From assembly GCA_023548195.1 (NCBI GenBank), contig JAJHZJ010000252.1, positions 6,074,242 through 6,138,241 of the forward strand: 64,000 bases of DNA, in the 5' to 3' direction. A program made the translations under genes and the position numbers. This document shows positions 38,045 through 50,034 of this stretch, piece by piece; positions within the stretch are counted from its first letter, which is position 1, and the number at the start of each line of letters is the position of its first letter. The notes below the pieces were generated by a model. The model saw only the letters and a program-made list of their open reading frames with translations, was not told the origin of the DNA and searched no databases. This stretch comes from Bettongia penicillata ogilbyi (Eukaryota > Chordata > Mammalia > Diprotodontia > Potoroidae).

Positions 38045-38310
38045 GAACAAACATTTATTAAGCACCTACTATGTACCAGGAACTGTGCTAAGCACTTTAC
38101 AAATATTAACGCATTAAATCCTTACAGAAACCCTGTAAAATAGGCACTGTTATTATCACTGTGTTCTAGCTGAAGATACCGAGGTGGACAGAGTTTAAAT
38201 GACTTGCCCAGGATCACACAGCTAGTAAGTGTTCAAGGTCACATTTGAACTCAGTTCTCTCTGACTCCATGCCCAGTGCTCTATCCAATGTAGCACCTAG
38301 GTGCCTCTAT
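38045..38310 (-). mobile_element. MIR-type CORE-SINE, near full length
   Basis: Antisense tail (cctactatgtaccaggaactg), core (atgacttgcccaggatcac) and head (gctctatccaatgtagcacc). Confidence 0.85.
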
Positions 38311-38619
38311 GAGGAAAGTCTCAAATATTCCTTCTCTAGTTCTCAAACATGCAGAAGCATTATGGAATGGCTTTCTCACAGGTTACGTGTTTCTCTGACA
38401 CTGAACATAATCTTGGAATATCTGCCAAGCTCTGGCTGGCCTACTTTGAGTCAAGCTCTTCCGTCTATTGTGGGCTTTTTCTGTTTTGTTTGGCAGCTAA
38501 GCATGCTGTGATCCCAATGAAGACAAATATTCAAATGCAATAACGAACTTTTTCTTACAAGAAATAAAGGATGGAGAAAAGGGGCAATTTCAAACTTGGT
38601 TTCTTTAGGTACTATATGC

Positions 38620-38890
38620 TAGGTAGCATGGGGTGGTGAAAAAAGCATTGGAAGTACAGAATCTGAAGATACGAGTTCAAGCCCCAGCACTAAAATTTAC
38701 AAACTGACAAAAGGCAAGGTTTTGAATCTCTCTGAATTTCGGTGTCCTTAGACTGTGAGCTCCTTGAGAGCACAGGCTGTATTTTGTTTGATTTTTTTCA
38801 TATCCCCAAAGCTTAATCCAACACCTGCCGTACAGTAGGGGGTGCTTAATCTATGCGTGCTGACTTGACATGTCCTGGGAGGAGATGACA
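38620..38890 (+). mobile_element. SINE with L2-type 3' tail
   Basis: MIR-like head (gtggtgaaaaaagcattgg) followed by an L2 3' end (gagctccttgagagcacagg, gtacagtagggggtgctta). Confidence 0.6.
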
Positions 38891-39179
38891 ATATCTGCAC
38901 CTGTCTCAAATCACAATACCTATCAAAAGCAGCTCTATTTGGCTCAATTCCGAGGAATCATATGCCCTTCTCAAGATAAGATTAACTGAAATCTCACCAG
39001 GAAGATTGATTCAGGTTTTGATGCTCAACATCTTCCAATTCACCTTCAGTTGCCTCTCCTTTCTGACTGGAGGGCTGGAGCAATAAACTCCTCCTAAGGT
39101 CTTCCTTTATAGAGCAGTCACAACCTTTCTCATAACTCTATTTTCTATCAGCAGCTCTTTTTTGGTTTGAATCAAGGAA
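38891..39179. other. Spacer without recognised feature
   Basis: No supported gene or repeat. Confidence 0.4.
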
Positions 39180-39345
39180 CCACATACCTCAGGGTACCCC
39201 TCCCATTCCTCTTTTCAGATTCCTTTTGTGTAAAGTCTTCTACAGTTAGATGGTAAGCAACTTGAGGGCAGGGACTCTCTTTTTCATATTTATACTTCCA
39301 ACACTTAGCACCTTGCTTGGAACACAGTAGGCACTTTATTTACTG
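39180..39345 (+). mobile_element. L2 LINE 3'-end fragment
   Basis: Sense L2 terminus: gtaagcaacttgagggcagg, agcaccttgcttggaacac and agtaggcacttta. Confidence 0.7.
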
Positions 39346-39589
39346 AATTACTTATTATGTGCCAGGTACAATTTCATTAGTGGGGTGAACTGAAGAATGA
39401 GACAATGGATACAAAAATGTAACTTATACCTATGTAAACTGAAAGCTATAATTAATGGGGGGCATTATTAAATATATATTAAATATAAGGGACAAAATGA
39501 TATTAAAGTTTTACTTTTTTTTACCTAAGACATTGAGGTGAACACAGTAACAGAAAGGACATAATCTATTTCACATGATGCATTGGCCT

Positions 39590-41150
39590 TACTCCTTACC
39601 CAAGCTTTGTCCAGTCTACTCCAACAGATTGCTCCCACTGCCATCCATTTATCACTTATTTTCAATCTCTCCCTCTCTATTATCTCACTTCTTATTACCT
39701 ATAAACATGGCTGTGTCTTCCCTATCCTGAGAAAAACCCTCACTTGATCCTTCAATCCCCTCTATCATCGTATTTCTCCTCTACCTTATTCTCTCCTGCC
39801 CTTTGCAGCTAAATTCCTTGAAAGGGCTATCTACACGAGGTGCCTCCATCTTCTCTCCTCCCACTCTTTTTTAAAATCCCTTGAAGTCTGGCTTCTAACC
39901 TTAACACGCTATGGAGACTTCTCTCTCCAAAGTCACTGATGATCTCTTAGTTGCCAAATCCAGTGGCCTTTTCTCCACCCTCAACCCCACCTTGACCTCT
40001 CTGTAGTCCTTGATGCTGTTCATCCCTCTCTCCTCACTGATCATCTCTTCTCTAGGTTCTCAGGATACTACTTTGTCCTGGTTCTCCTCCTGTCTCCCTG
40101 GTCGCTCCTCCCCTTTCTCTCCTTAGCTGGATCCTCCTCTGGATCACATGCTCTTTACCCAGCTACTCCTCAGGGTTCTGTCCTGGATCCTCTTTGCTTC
40201 TACTTCTATACTACTTGCCTTGGATTCTCTGATGCCATGGATTTAATTACCCTCGTTATTCAGATCATTCTCAAATCAACTTTTCCCTCTCATATGGGAT
40301 GTTCAGTAGACATCTTTAACATGCCCAAAGCAGAATTTATTAATTTTTCCCCCTAACCTCTCCCCTTCCCTACTACTATAGAGGGCGATGCTATCAGGCT
40401 CACAATCTAGGAGTCATTCTGGATTTCTCATTGCCTCTCACCCCTCATATCCAATCTCTTGCCAAAACCTGTCCATTTCACCTTTGCAGCCCCTCTCAAA
40501 TGCACCCCCTTCTCTAGTGATACCATTGCGGGCTCTTAACATCTCAGGTCTTGATTACTGCACTGACCTGCTGGTGGGTCTGTTTGCCCCAAGTTTCTCC
40601 CTACCCCAATCCATCCTCCATTCAGCCACTAAGGTGATTTCTTACAAAACTCAAGTCTGATCATGTCACTCCCTACTCAATAACCTCTACTGCCTTCCTA
40701 TTGTCTCCAGAAGCAAATACAAAATACTCTCGTTGATATTCAAAGCCCTTCCTAATCCAACCTTTCTACCTTTCCATTCTTCTTATACCAATATGTACTT
40801 ACTCAATCCAGTGACACTGGCCTCCTGATTTCCAAGAACAAGATACTCGAACTTTCTCTCTGGCTCTCCCTCCTCTGCTCCACTACTGACTTCCCTTAAG
40901 TCCTGACTAAAATCCTACGAGCTACAGAAAGCTTTGTCCAATCCCTCTAAACTCCAGCACCTTCCCTCTGTTATATATTTCCTATTTATCCGACAGAGAA
41001 GCTTGATTTGCATATATGTGTTCACAAACTGTCTCCCCTATTAGAGTTCCTTGAAGGAACAGACAATCTTTTGCTTCTTTTGTATTCCCAGATCTTGCCA
41101 CAGTGCGTGGCACATAGTAGGTGCTTAATAAATACGTTCTGAATTGAATT
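39590..41150 (+). mobile_element. Long L2/CR1-clade LINE copy (ORF2 3' part and 3' UTR)
   Basis: About 1.5 kb collinear with L2 in sense: tccttgatgctgttcatc, tggttctcctcctgtctccc, atactacttgccttggattc, gctcacaatctaggagtcat, tcactccctactcaataacc and the 3' end gcgtggcacatagtaggtgc. The frame is broken; a 90-codon frame at 40388-40660 is one remnant. Confidence 0.8.
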
Positions 41151-41727
41151 AAATATAGATAAATATACACACAAGGACAAAAAGTGTCTTAGATTTATGG
41201 TCATTTACCTTTCAGCTTAGAATCATTTCTGAGACAGAGCCTGCCTGTCACTCAAAAGGTTTCCACTAAAGCAGTCTTTCAATAAGTTGTTTTTTTTTTT
41301 TAATAGCTCCTTAGAGTTTGTTTGTCTTGAAAAAGAGACAAGTGGCTATTTTCCTTTGTGTCTTTAATACACAGGAACTGATGTCTTGGGGCATTTTGGA
41401 TAAACTGGCAGCTAAAATGTCCTTGAGGTTGGGGAGAGGAGGTTCCATGAAATGAAAACAAGCATAACAATAGAGTTTCCTGGAATAAAGTTAGATAACA
41501 TGCCAGAAATGGATTTATATAATAGAAGAGGCTCAAAGGAAGTGCTGCTCCGCTGAAAAGTCAATATTTTTTTCCTCATTTCTTTTCTGAGCATTACTAT
41601 GTCTTTTCCCCAAGTCATCTTGCTGAAAATCAAATTTCTTTGTATATTTAGAAGTTTCTAGTCTAAAGATTTCTTATTTAACAACACAGACTAAAAATAT
41701 AGGAGAACAACCTGAGTCTCTCTTTTA
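41151..41727. other. Spacer without recognised feature
   Basis: No gene or repeat that I can support. Confidence 0.45.
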
Positions 41728-41995
41728 TTAGCAGCAGTTAGGGTAGTGGACAGAGAGCTTACCTTGAAACCAAAACGACCTGAGTTCAAGTCTCACCTTG
41801 GACACGTTCTGCTTGGGTGACCCTAAGCAGACCAGGAACCCTCCAGGGCTCTGGTTCGACTTTCCAAGACTATACATTGCACAGAAGATGCCAACCTGCA
41901 TTGGCAAGCAAGGACTTTTATCCAGGAGCTCTCCATACCAATGAATTCATAGATCCAGTCCCTCCTCAGCCCTTCTCCTATATTGACTGGGAAAA
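41728..41995 (+). mobile_element. Marsupial SINE, variant tail
   Basis: Head agcagttagggtagtggac, then cgacctgagttcaagtctc, then a tail with tgccaacctgcattggcaag and ataccaatgaattcatag. The same tail type is seen at 4480-4690. Confidence 0.7.
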
Positions 41996-42354
41996 TGACT
42001 AAAAAGACCAATTATCTCATCTAAAAGGGCAAACTATCATATTGGATTTTAAACCCCAAACATATGAGACTCAAAGCAATATAGTTCATCACTTATCAAC
42101 AAGTTTATTTTTGCCATGTAACTTTTTTTTTCAGTTAATGAGCACTTATATGCTTTTCCTACCACCAACAGAAAAATAAAAGAAGGAAAAAGTCTAGAAA
42201 CAAATGCAAATTGTCAAACAAAGTCAATTACAAAAGGCTAAGAGAAACCAATTCCTACACTGGTCACACCCCAAAATGTATCTCATTCTATATCCTGAGC
42301 TATCATCTTTCTATCACAACATGGGTTCCATGGTTCATCATCAGATTTCCTGGA

Positions 42355-42570
42355 CTTCCTTGCAGCTCCAGCTAAAATCCTACCTTCTTTCTGTCTGCTA
42401 ATTATCTCCAATTTATTCTGTATAAAGTAGCTTCTCTGTAGGTAGTAATTTGTATGTGGTCTCCCCAACTACAGGCAAAGACTTCTTTTGCCAGTCCTTG
42501 TATTCCCAGCACTTAGCACAGTACTTGGCACACAGCAGACACTTAAATGGCCATTGCATTGATCAGAGTT
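42355..42570 (+). mobile_element. L2 LINE 3' end
   Basis: Sense terminus: aattatctccaatttattc, ccagcacttagcacagtac and ggcacacagcagacacttaa. Confidence 0.7.
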
Positions 42571-42654
42571 CTAAAGTGCGAGATTATTTTTCCATGGAAT
42601 AGGAATGTTACAAGTACACAATGTAGTTTAACTGAACATAACACAAAGAATATA

Positions 42655-42870
42655 TTTCCCTGTTTGTGTACTAGAAAGAACACTGGATTAAAAATAAAGA
42701 TAAGGACTCAAATTTAGGCTTTGCCAGTTATTACCCAAGACACCATCACCTAACCTCTTTAAAGCCTCAATTTCCTCACCTTATAAAACAGACTGATCTC
42801 ACAGCATTTTTGAAAATTATCTCCTTTTTATTTTTTTTTACCATAAAATACTACATAAGCTATTATTATA
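42655..42870 (+). mobile_element. MIR-like SINE
   Basis: Sense head with aaagaacactggattaaaaa and core cctcaatttcctcacc. Confidence 0.65.
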
Positions 42871-43880
42871 GTTCTTCATGGTGTATAGGATCCCATTTCT
42901 GATTTGGGAATAAGTCACTCAATCACCTAGACACAAAGAGGCATAAGGGATATTATCTAGGATAATACAGACAAATAAGGAAAGTTGGAATTACCTTGTT
43001 AAACTTGAATTGTACAGAGTGGGGAAAACATCCAAGCTATACACAGTAGGGTGGCAATGAAACCATATATAGCCTAAGTCTACAGGCTCATGTATAAACG
43101 GCATTTTGCTTTACTGTCTATATTTATCTGCTCATGTGTGCTGATGTTTTAAATTTAAATTTTGGTAGTTACCCAGTTTTTATATACTGGAGAACTTATA
43201 TACACATTTATGGACAATTATTTCATTTTAGTTGTTTGCATCAGAACCTTGCTCTTTCATGGTCTATTCATGCTTTTGTGGTTAAGATGATATCAGCAAC
43301 TCAGTGTCAATCTTTACTTTCAGAATTTTAAAACTGCAATACAAATCTATCTGATGTTGACCATTACCAAATGTTTTAAATTTATAATAAAAGAGAAAAA
43401 GAAAAAGAGATGGGTCCATGATGAAATAAGGACAAAGGATAAGAAATAAATACCAGCACTAGATCTGTGGCTACAAAATATAAAGATCAGGAAGATACAC
43501 GATTCAGGAAAATATAAGATCAGGAAGAAAGACTCAAGTGTGTCAGGCAGATTTTCTGTGGAGGACTTAAAGGACAAAACGGACAAAAACCACAGAGGGG
43601 AGGACAATGTGGAAAGGGTTTTCTGTGTTCTTACCCACATTGAGGTAATCAAGGATCCATTTGAGTAAAGACATGTAAAACTCCATTAAAGTTGATTTTA
43701 TGCCTCTTTGTTATATGGAGATGACTGTGGATTCTCAAAAATTGGTGTCAAGAGATCACAAGCCTGTGTAGGTTCCTTTCAACTAGAAAGAGAGATATGG
43801 GCTCATAGATATAATGTTGGAATGGAGCATAAGGCAGCCATCTACTCTATCATCCCACACCCCCTGCACCCCACTCTGCC
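42871..43880. other. Spacer without recognised feature
   Basis: No supported gene. The 101-codon minus-strand frame at 43347-43652 is low-complexity Phe/Ser-rich and looks like chance. Confidence 0.45.
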
Positions 43881-44010
43881 ATTTTACAGAAGAAGAAATT
43901 TGAGTCTGGACCCTCTGACGTGCTACAAAACAACAGAATTCTGATATTTTACAGAAGAAGAAATTTGAGTCTGGACCCTCTGATGTGCTACAAAACAACA
44001 GAATTCTGAT
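43881..44010 (+). repeat. 65-bp tandem duplication, two copies
   Basis: Unit 43881-43945 starts attttacagaagaagaaat and ends agaattctgat. The second copy at 43946-44010 differs only at one base (tgacg against tgatg). The start of the unit derives from a MIR-like core. Confidence 0.97.
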
Positions 44011-44044
44011 ATGTCACGAATCTAAACCGTTTCACTGATAATAA

Positions 44045-44510
44045 CAGTTAGTTAGAGGCAGTTAAGTAGCACAGTGCATAAGAGTATTAGACCCCATGTT
44101 TTCTTTTTACAACATGGCTAATAAGGAAATATGTTTTGTGTGACTACACGTATATAACCCATAACAAAATTGCTTGCCACCTTCTCAGTGAGAGAGGTGG
44201 AGAGGGAGAGGATTTGGAACTCAGTTTTTTTAAAATGAATGTTGAAAATTGTCTTTGCATGTAATTGAGGGAACATAATATACTAAATTTTCAAAAATGA
44301 CTATTAGATTCCAACTCAGGAAAACCTGAGTTCAAATATGGCCCAAACAACATTAGTACTACATGACTCTGGGCAAGTCACTTAGCCTATAAAAAAATTA
44401 GTACTATGTGACTCTGGGCAAGTCACTTAGCCTATGTCTCCTCAGTTTTCTCATCTATGAAATAGGGATAACAACTTCCCTTACAGAGTAATTATAAGGA
44501 TAAAACAGGA
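44045..44510 (+). mobile_element. MIR-type SINE split by an L1 3' end
   Basis: SINE head 44045-44096 (gaggcagttaagtagcacag) and remainder 44297-44510 (ccaactcaggaaaacctgag, tctatgaaatagggataac) are collinear. The core carries a 39-bp internal duplication at 44352-44390 and 44397-44435 joined by an A run. Confidence 0.75.
44097..44296 (+). mobile_element. 5'-truncated L1 3' end inside a SINE
   Basis: L1 3' UTR: ttacaacatggctaataagg, ggaactcagtttttttaaaat and gtaattgagggaac. The word tattaga occurs on both sides (near 44084 and 44303), a probable short target-site duplication. Confidence 0.8.
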
Positions 44511-44512
44511 CA

Positions 44513-44760
44513 GCTACATGAGTTAGTGGATAAGAGCACTGGGCCTGAAGTCAGAAAGACTCATCTTCCCAAGTTCAAATCTGACCTCTGACACTTAGTA
44601 GCTGTGTGACCCTAGCCAATTCATATAACATGTTTGCCTCAGTTTCCTTATCTGTAAAATGAACTGGAGAAGGGAATTACAAACCACTCCAGTATCTTTG
44701 TCAAGAAAACTCCAGTGAAGTCATGAAGAGTCCAAAACAACTGAACAAAAATTCTCTTTC
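44513..44760 (+). mobile_element. MAR1-like SINE
   Basis: Head acagctacatgagttagtgg, core with gcctcagtttccttatctg, tail accactccagtatctttg and an aacaactgaacaaaa end. Confidence 0.9.
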
Positions 44761-44854
44761 ATTTCGATTAATCAGAAGAATCTAGGAAATGTTTCTATCT
44801 TCAGCAGGCAAAATGTATAGAGAATGAGTTTTACATGTGAATATTTACTGTTAA

Positions 44855-44870
44855 AACACACACACACACA
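44855..44870 (+). repeat. (CA)n microsatellite
   Basis: Eight CA units. Confidence 0.85.
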
Positions 44871-45640
44871 AATACACTAACACAACCCAGGAAGCTTAAA
44901 AAAATACCTGTCATGAAAGTAGGCAGGCAATTTTTCTAGAGGGAAAATCTTGCCAAGGAAAAAATGATGGCAGTTGTCAACATCACACAGATTTGTATTA
45001 CAGTTTTAAAATTCTGAAGATAAGGGCATACAATGAATTGTTGACATCATCTTAACTACAGAAGCATGAATATACTACCATAATAAATCAAGAAAAGGAA
45101 GGGCTTTAATGGAGACAAGTAAAATGAAATAATTAATTGCCTATAAATGTGTATGTAAATTTGTCACTAGCTTCACATGAGTTATAAACCAGGGAACTCT
45201 CAAATAAAATTAGGAACTACATTACAAGATAAACACTTTCCAGGACTTAAAGGGAGTTTAAAGGTTTGTTCTGTCCTAGGAAATACAGAACAAGATTGCA
45301 ACCAGGTTTAAAGCTTTGATATGATCTCAAATGAGTAACAGTTTAACAATAAATCAAAGGTGTATAATTACTATACAATCCATAAACTGTGCATCCTTAT
45401 CATAAATATTGACTTTCTGATAAATGTTTGTGTTCCATAAACTACTGAAGATATGCAAATTAGCAAAATCTAGGGGCTAAAAGTCTCTTATTCCAGTATG
45501 AATAAAAAATAGAAAATACAACTGATGGCATTTTAAAATTTTCTCTAAGGTTAGCTTTGTTGTGGGGTCACAACAAAAAAAGAAATTCATTGCTACCATC
45601 CTGACACTATTGATACATTTATAAAGTACATTAAAAACTA
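44871..45640. other. Unique spacer
   Basis: No repeat or exon recognised. Confidence 0.5.
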
Positions 45641-45644
45641 CACT

Positions 45645-45770
45645 TGTTAGAAAAAAAAACCAGAAACAGCATCACTGGAAATAACATTAGAGATCATCCA
45701 GTCTAATCCTCTCATTTCATATATAAAGAAACTGAGGCACAGAGAAAAGTTACTAACTTAAGATTAAAAA
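45645..45770 (-). mobile_element. MIR/L3-like fragment
   Basis: gatcatccagtctaatcctc followed by aaagaaactgaggcacagag, a pattern shared with 47930. Confidence 0.5.
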
Positions 45771-45944
45771 AAATTGAAATAGTTAAAAAAAAAGTAGGAT
45801 AGTACTTTCCTTTAACAGTTTATAAAAACTATTATTTGGTTTTTCCTGTTATTCTAACAGAAATATAACTCCATTACCACTACCAGACAGGGTGAATGTT
45901 CTGGAAGGATAGCCCTGCAACAATGAATGCTGAATATGCAGTTC

Positions 45945-46232
45945 TTGCTGTTCAGTCATTTGTCAGCGACATCTGACTGACTCTATCTGGGGTTTTCTTG
46001 ACAAAGATACTGACAGAACCAACCTCATGGATCAAACAAAGATACTGATTGGCCATTTCCTCCAGCTCATTTGACAGATGAGAAAACTAAGGCAAACAGG
46101 AATAAGGACTTGCCCAGGGTTACAGCTACTAAGTGTCAGAAGCCAGATCTCAACTCAGGAAGAGGAGTCTTCCTAACTTCAGACCTGGCACACTATCTAC
46201 TGTGCCATCTAGCTGCTCTCCAAAATTCTACC
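45945..46232 (-). mobile_element. MAR1-like SINE with a small internal duplication
   Basis: Antisense tail (ttgctgttcagtcatttgtc), core and head (actatctactgtgccatctag). The word acaaagatactga occurs twice, around 46001 and 46037, separated by unrelated bases. Confidence 0.82.
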
Positions 46233-46239
46233 TCTCTAC

Positions 46240-46495
46240 TAAAGTGGCGGTTGTTCAGTCACGCTCGACTCTGTCACCCTGTGGACCACAGCATACCAAT
46301 ACTGTCCGTGAGATTTCATGGGAAAGATACTGAAGTAATTTGCCATTTTCTTCTCTAGTAGATTAAGGCAAACAGAGGTAAAGTGACTTGCCCAGGGTCA
46401 TATAGCTAATAAGTGTATAAGGTTGTATTTGAACTCAGATCTTCCTGACTCTTGGTCCAGTGCTCTACCCACTGTATCACCTGGGCATCTCCTAT
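46240..46495 (-). mobile_element. MAR1-like SINE
   Basis: It lies next to the previous one in the same orientation: ggttgttcagtcacgctcg tail, gtgacttgcccagggtcat core, ctctacccactgtatcacc head. Confidence 0.88.
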
Positions 46496-46744
46496 TTTCA
46501 TTTCTTAATAGACTCCCAACATACCGTAATGTGCAGCCCGCACTCTCCTCCCCAGTGTCTCCTACTTCTATCTACAGCACTTACTGAGCACAAGGTGATG
46601 TTGTATTGCTTTTTCTGTATGACCAGCTCCCCTACCAGGCTGGGAGCTCCTTCAGGATAGCGAATGTGTGTCTTGCACATTTTTGTATCATCATCAGCAT
46701 TTATCATTGAGGGGGTTTAATAACTGTTGCTACCATATGATAGA

Positions 46745-47330
46745 GGATTCTGATTCTTCAAAATCTTCTCCCTCTCCTCTCCCCAAACTCCACAAGTTGT
46801 TTCCCATAATAAAAGTAATCTTCCTCAAGTATAAGACTGGCCACTCATTCTCACTCCTTATTACCTCCAGAATCAGAGAGAAAATCCTCTGGCTGGCTTT
46901 CAGCGCCCTTCATAACCCGACCTCTTCCTCTCTTTCTCATCCTCTTATACCTTACTATTTTCCAAGTTCTCTGAAACCTGCAGCTCTGGCCTCTTTGCTG
47001 TCGCTCCACTTTCCATTACATTTCCACATTACATTTTCACTGACTGGCTGCCCCTATAGACTGGAATTCTCTCCCTCCTCCTAGCTCTCCTTTCCCTGGC
47101 TTCCTTCAAGTACCAGGAAAAAATTCCACTTTCCACAAAAACTCTTTAATGGTCCCCTCTTAACACCAGGACCATCTCTAATGTATGTTCTACATGTGCT
47201 TTATTTGTGTTCGGTTGTTTATATTGCAGGGCAGGGCCTTTTTTGCCGCCTTTTTTGCCCCCAGCACTTATCTCAGTGCGTGGTACTGACAATAAATGCT
47301 TGTTAACTTGACTGAGAACTTAATAAGCTC
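46745..47330 (+). mobile_element. L2/CR1-clade LINE 3' region
   Basis: Sense L2: ggctggctttcagcgccctt, ctctggcctctttgctgtcg, tttatattgcagggcagggc and an end at tgacaataaatgcttg. The 138-codon frame 46668-47084 is translated LINE, not a host gene. Confidence 0.75.
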
Positions 47331-47925
47331 TTTAAAGAAAGGAAAAACTGTTTCATTTTTATCTCTTTTCACAGTGAGATTCAGAAAAAGAAATGAAAGA
47401 CAGAAATACACAGGGGCTTCTTTGGGATCTCTTAGGCCTGAGGGGCAGGAGACTCAGAAGAAGTTACTCATGCTATTGTAAGAAGCAGGATATATGCCAA
47501 AATTTAAGCTGAATATTCCTTTATGGGAAGAAATATTGCTTCCATTTATCTTCACAAATGGGCGGAGAGTTTATGAAATCCAAGCTTGTAGAACTTCTTA
47601 GTTGTGTCTATAGATCAGCGGCTACTTCATATTATCTAGGTCAGGAGTATAAATTCCATATGAGTCACCCCCAGGATAATCAAGGCAGTAACTAGTTTAG
47701 CTTTGTTTCTCCAGAGGAAAAGGAAAGATGCTTAAAAGCCAGAGCATGAAACAAGTGGTTTAGGGGTAATGTGAGCTGTCTCTAGAGACAGAGGACAAGT
47801 TCAAATCACCTCTATGTCCTTCCTTTATGTGGAAAGGCAGGGAGGGAGAGAGAGATTTAAAGGGAAAGGTTATGGGTCCAAATATGGGTAAAAGATTAAA
47901 AGCAATAATGGTTCAGAAAAAATGC
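47331..47925. other. Unique spacer
   Basis: No supported feature. Confidence 0.45.
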
Positions 47926-47929
47926 AGAA

Positions 47930-48075
47930 TTTAAAGATTTGATAGCCATGAAATTTCAGTAGTAGAAGGAACTCCTAGACACCATTCAATCCAATCTTCT
48001 CATTTTATGAAAGAGAACCAGGTAAAACTGATTTACCCAAGATCACAAAGCAGTTATTAGCAGAGCTAGTATTAA
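47930..48075 (-). mobile_element. MIR/L3-like fragment
   Basis: attcaatccaatcttctcat followed by tgatttacccaagatcac. Confidence 0.5.
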
Positions 48076-48085
48076 AGAAAGGGAA

Positions 48086-48114
48086 ATATATATATATATT
48101 ATATATATATATAT
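48086..48114. repeat. (TA)n palindromic simple repeat
   Basis: Two TA runs joined by a TT, fully self-complementary and able to extrude a cruciform. Confidence 0.9.
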
Positions 48115-48294
48115 CTAAGAGTTTAAAATGGAGAAGAAAAATTATTTTTGTGTTTTCATCTGATTTTGAAATGGATGCTGGTGGCTGCATTCAAATGTGT
48201 TTTATTCATTGTTTCCTCACCCACCAAATATTTAGCTACATTAAACTACATTAAACTTATAACTACTATTATTTATTGCCTCTTTGCAAATGGG

Positions 48295-48590
48295 GAAGGA
48301 GTGGAAAGTAGGCACAGTGGATAGATTGCCAGGCCTAGAGTTGGGAAGACCTGAATTGAAATTCAGTCTTAGACATTTACTAGCTGTGGGACCTCAGGGA
48401 AAGTCATTTAACCCATTTGCCTCAGTTTCCTCATGTGTAAAATGAAGATAAAAATAGCACCTCTCTTTTAGAGTTTTTGTGAAAAGAAGTGAGATTATAG
48501 TTGTAAAACATGTAACACTGTGCCTGACACATAGTAAGCACTATGCAAATGCTTTATTAACATCTTCATCATGATTACTATTATTGTTTC
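48295..48590 (+). mobile_element. MIR-type CORE-SINE, near full length
   Basis: Head aggcacagtggatagattgc, core gcctcagtttcctcatgtg, tail ctgacacatagtaagcac. Confidence 0.85.
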
Positions 48591-48654
48591 TTCTGAAATA
48601 GTACTAGGAATATAGTTTAAAAAGCTATCATTTTTTTCAAAAAAAACTGTTAAG

Positions 48655-50034
48655 TGATAAATAATAAGCAATATCTACTTAAAACCATCAGCAAACATGA
48701 TACATGATGGGGATAAGCTAGATGCATTTCTAATAAGATCAGGGATGAAACAAGGATGTCTATTATCACCACAGTTATTCAGTATGGTACTAGAAATGCT
48801 AGCTGTAGCAATAAGAGAAGAAAAAGAAATTGAAGGAATTAGATTAGGCAAAGAGGAACTAAGTTATCACTCTTTGTAGATGATGTGATGATATACTTAG
48901 AGAATCCCAGAGAATCAAGTAAAAAACTACTCGAGCTAATTAACAATTTTGACAAAGTTAACAGTTACAAAATAAACCCATATAAATCATCTGCATTTCT
49001 ATATATTACTAACAAAGCCCAACAGCAAGAGACAGAAAGAGAAATACCATTTAAAGCTAGGGTAGACACTATAAAATATTTGGGCATCTACCTGCCAAAA
49101 CAAACCCAGGGACTATATGAACACAATTACAAAATACTTCTCACACGAATCAAGTCAGATCTAAGTAAGGGGAAAAACACCAGTTGTTAGTGGGTAGGCT
49201 GAGTTAATATAATAAAAATGACAATTCAACCTAAATTAATTTACTTATTCAGTGCCATACCAATCCAACTACCAGATAATTATTTTCCAGAGCTAGAAAA
49301 AATAACATCAAAATTCATCTGGAAGAACAAAAGGTCCAGAATATCAAGGGAAGTAATGAAAAGAAATGCTAGGGAATTTGGCCCAGCCCCAGCAGATCTC
49401 AAACTGTATTATAAAGCAGCAATCATCAAAACCACTTGGGAGTGGCTAAGAACTAGAAAGGTAGACCAGTGGAATAGGTTAGGTACTCAAGACATAGTAG
49501 TCAATGAATAGGGCAATCTACTGCTTGATAAACCCAAGAACACCAGATTCTGAGATAAGAACTCACTATCTGACAAAAACTGCTGGGAAAACTGGAAAAC
49601 AGTGTGACAAAAACTGGGCATAGACAAGTGCCTGAAACAGTACACAAGAATAAAGTCCAAATGGATACATGATCTAGGTATAAAGACTGATACTATAAAA
49701 AAATCAAGGGAGCAAGAAATGGTGTATTTGTCAGATTTATGGAGAAATTTTTGACCAAACAAGAGATTCAGAACACTATGAAATACAAAATGGATAGTTT
49801 TGATTACATTAAATTAAAAAGTTTTTGCACAAACAAACCCAATGCAATCAAGATTAGGACAGAAGCAGAAAACTGGATAAGAACTTTTGTAACTAGTGTC
49901 TGTAATAAAGGCCTCATTTTTAAAATATATAGAGAACTGAGTCAAATTTACAAGAATACAAGTCATTTCCCAGTTGATAAATGGTCATAGGATATGAACA
50001 GGTAGTTTACAAAGGAAGACATACTTTTGATATA
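48655..50034 (+). mobile_element. L1 ORF2 fragment (reverse transcriptase to C-terminus)
   Basis: Translated pieces cover the L1 reverse transcriptase: an [14 protein letters not shown] motif (48697-48879), then after a frameshift the catalytic-core region with [12 protein letters not shown], where the usual FADD is FVDD (about 48875-49190). Downstream ORF2 parts follow at 49218-49511 and 49739-49990. Stops and frameshifts inactivate it. It has neither a 5' end nor a poly(A) tail and stops where another L1 begins. Confidence 0.88.

Noticed and set aside
39190..39220. Minus-strand ATGGGAGGG|GTACCC as a start exon
   Set aside because: It would splice in phase 0, incompatible with the phase-1 Gla exon acceptor.
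46668..47084. 138-codon plus-strand open frame
   Set aside because: The sequence is a sense L2/CR1 LINE 3' region with low-complexity Ser/Leu/Pro translation and no splice or start context.
48697..49990. Functional reverse transcriptase gene
   Set aside because: The L1 ORF2 pieces are separated by frameshifts and stops, the domain is 5'-truncated and the catalytic motif is altered (FVDD).
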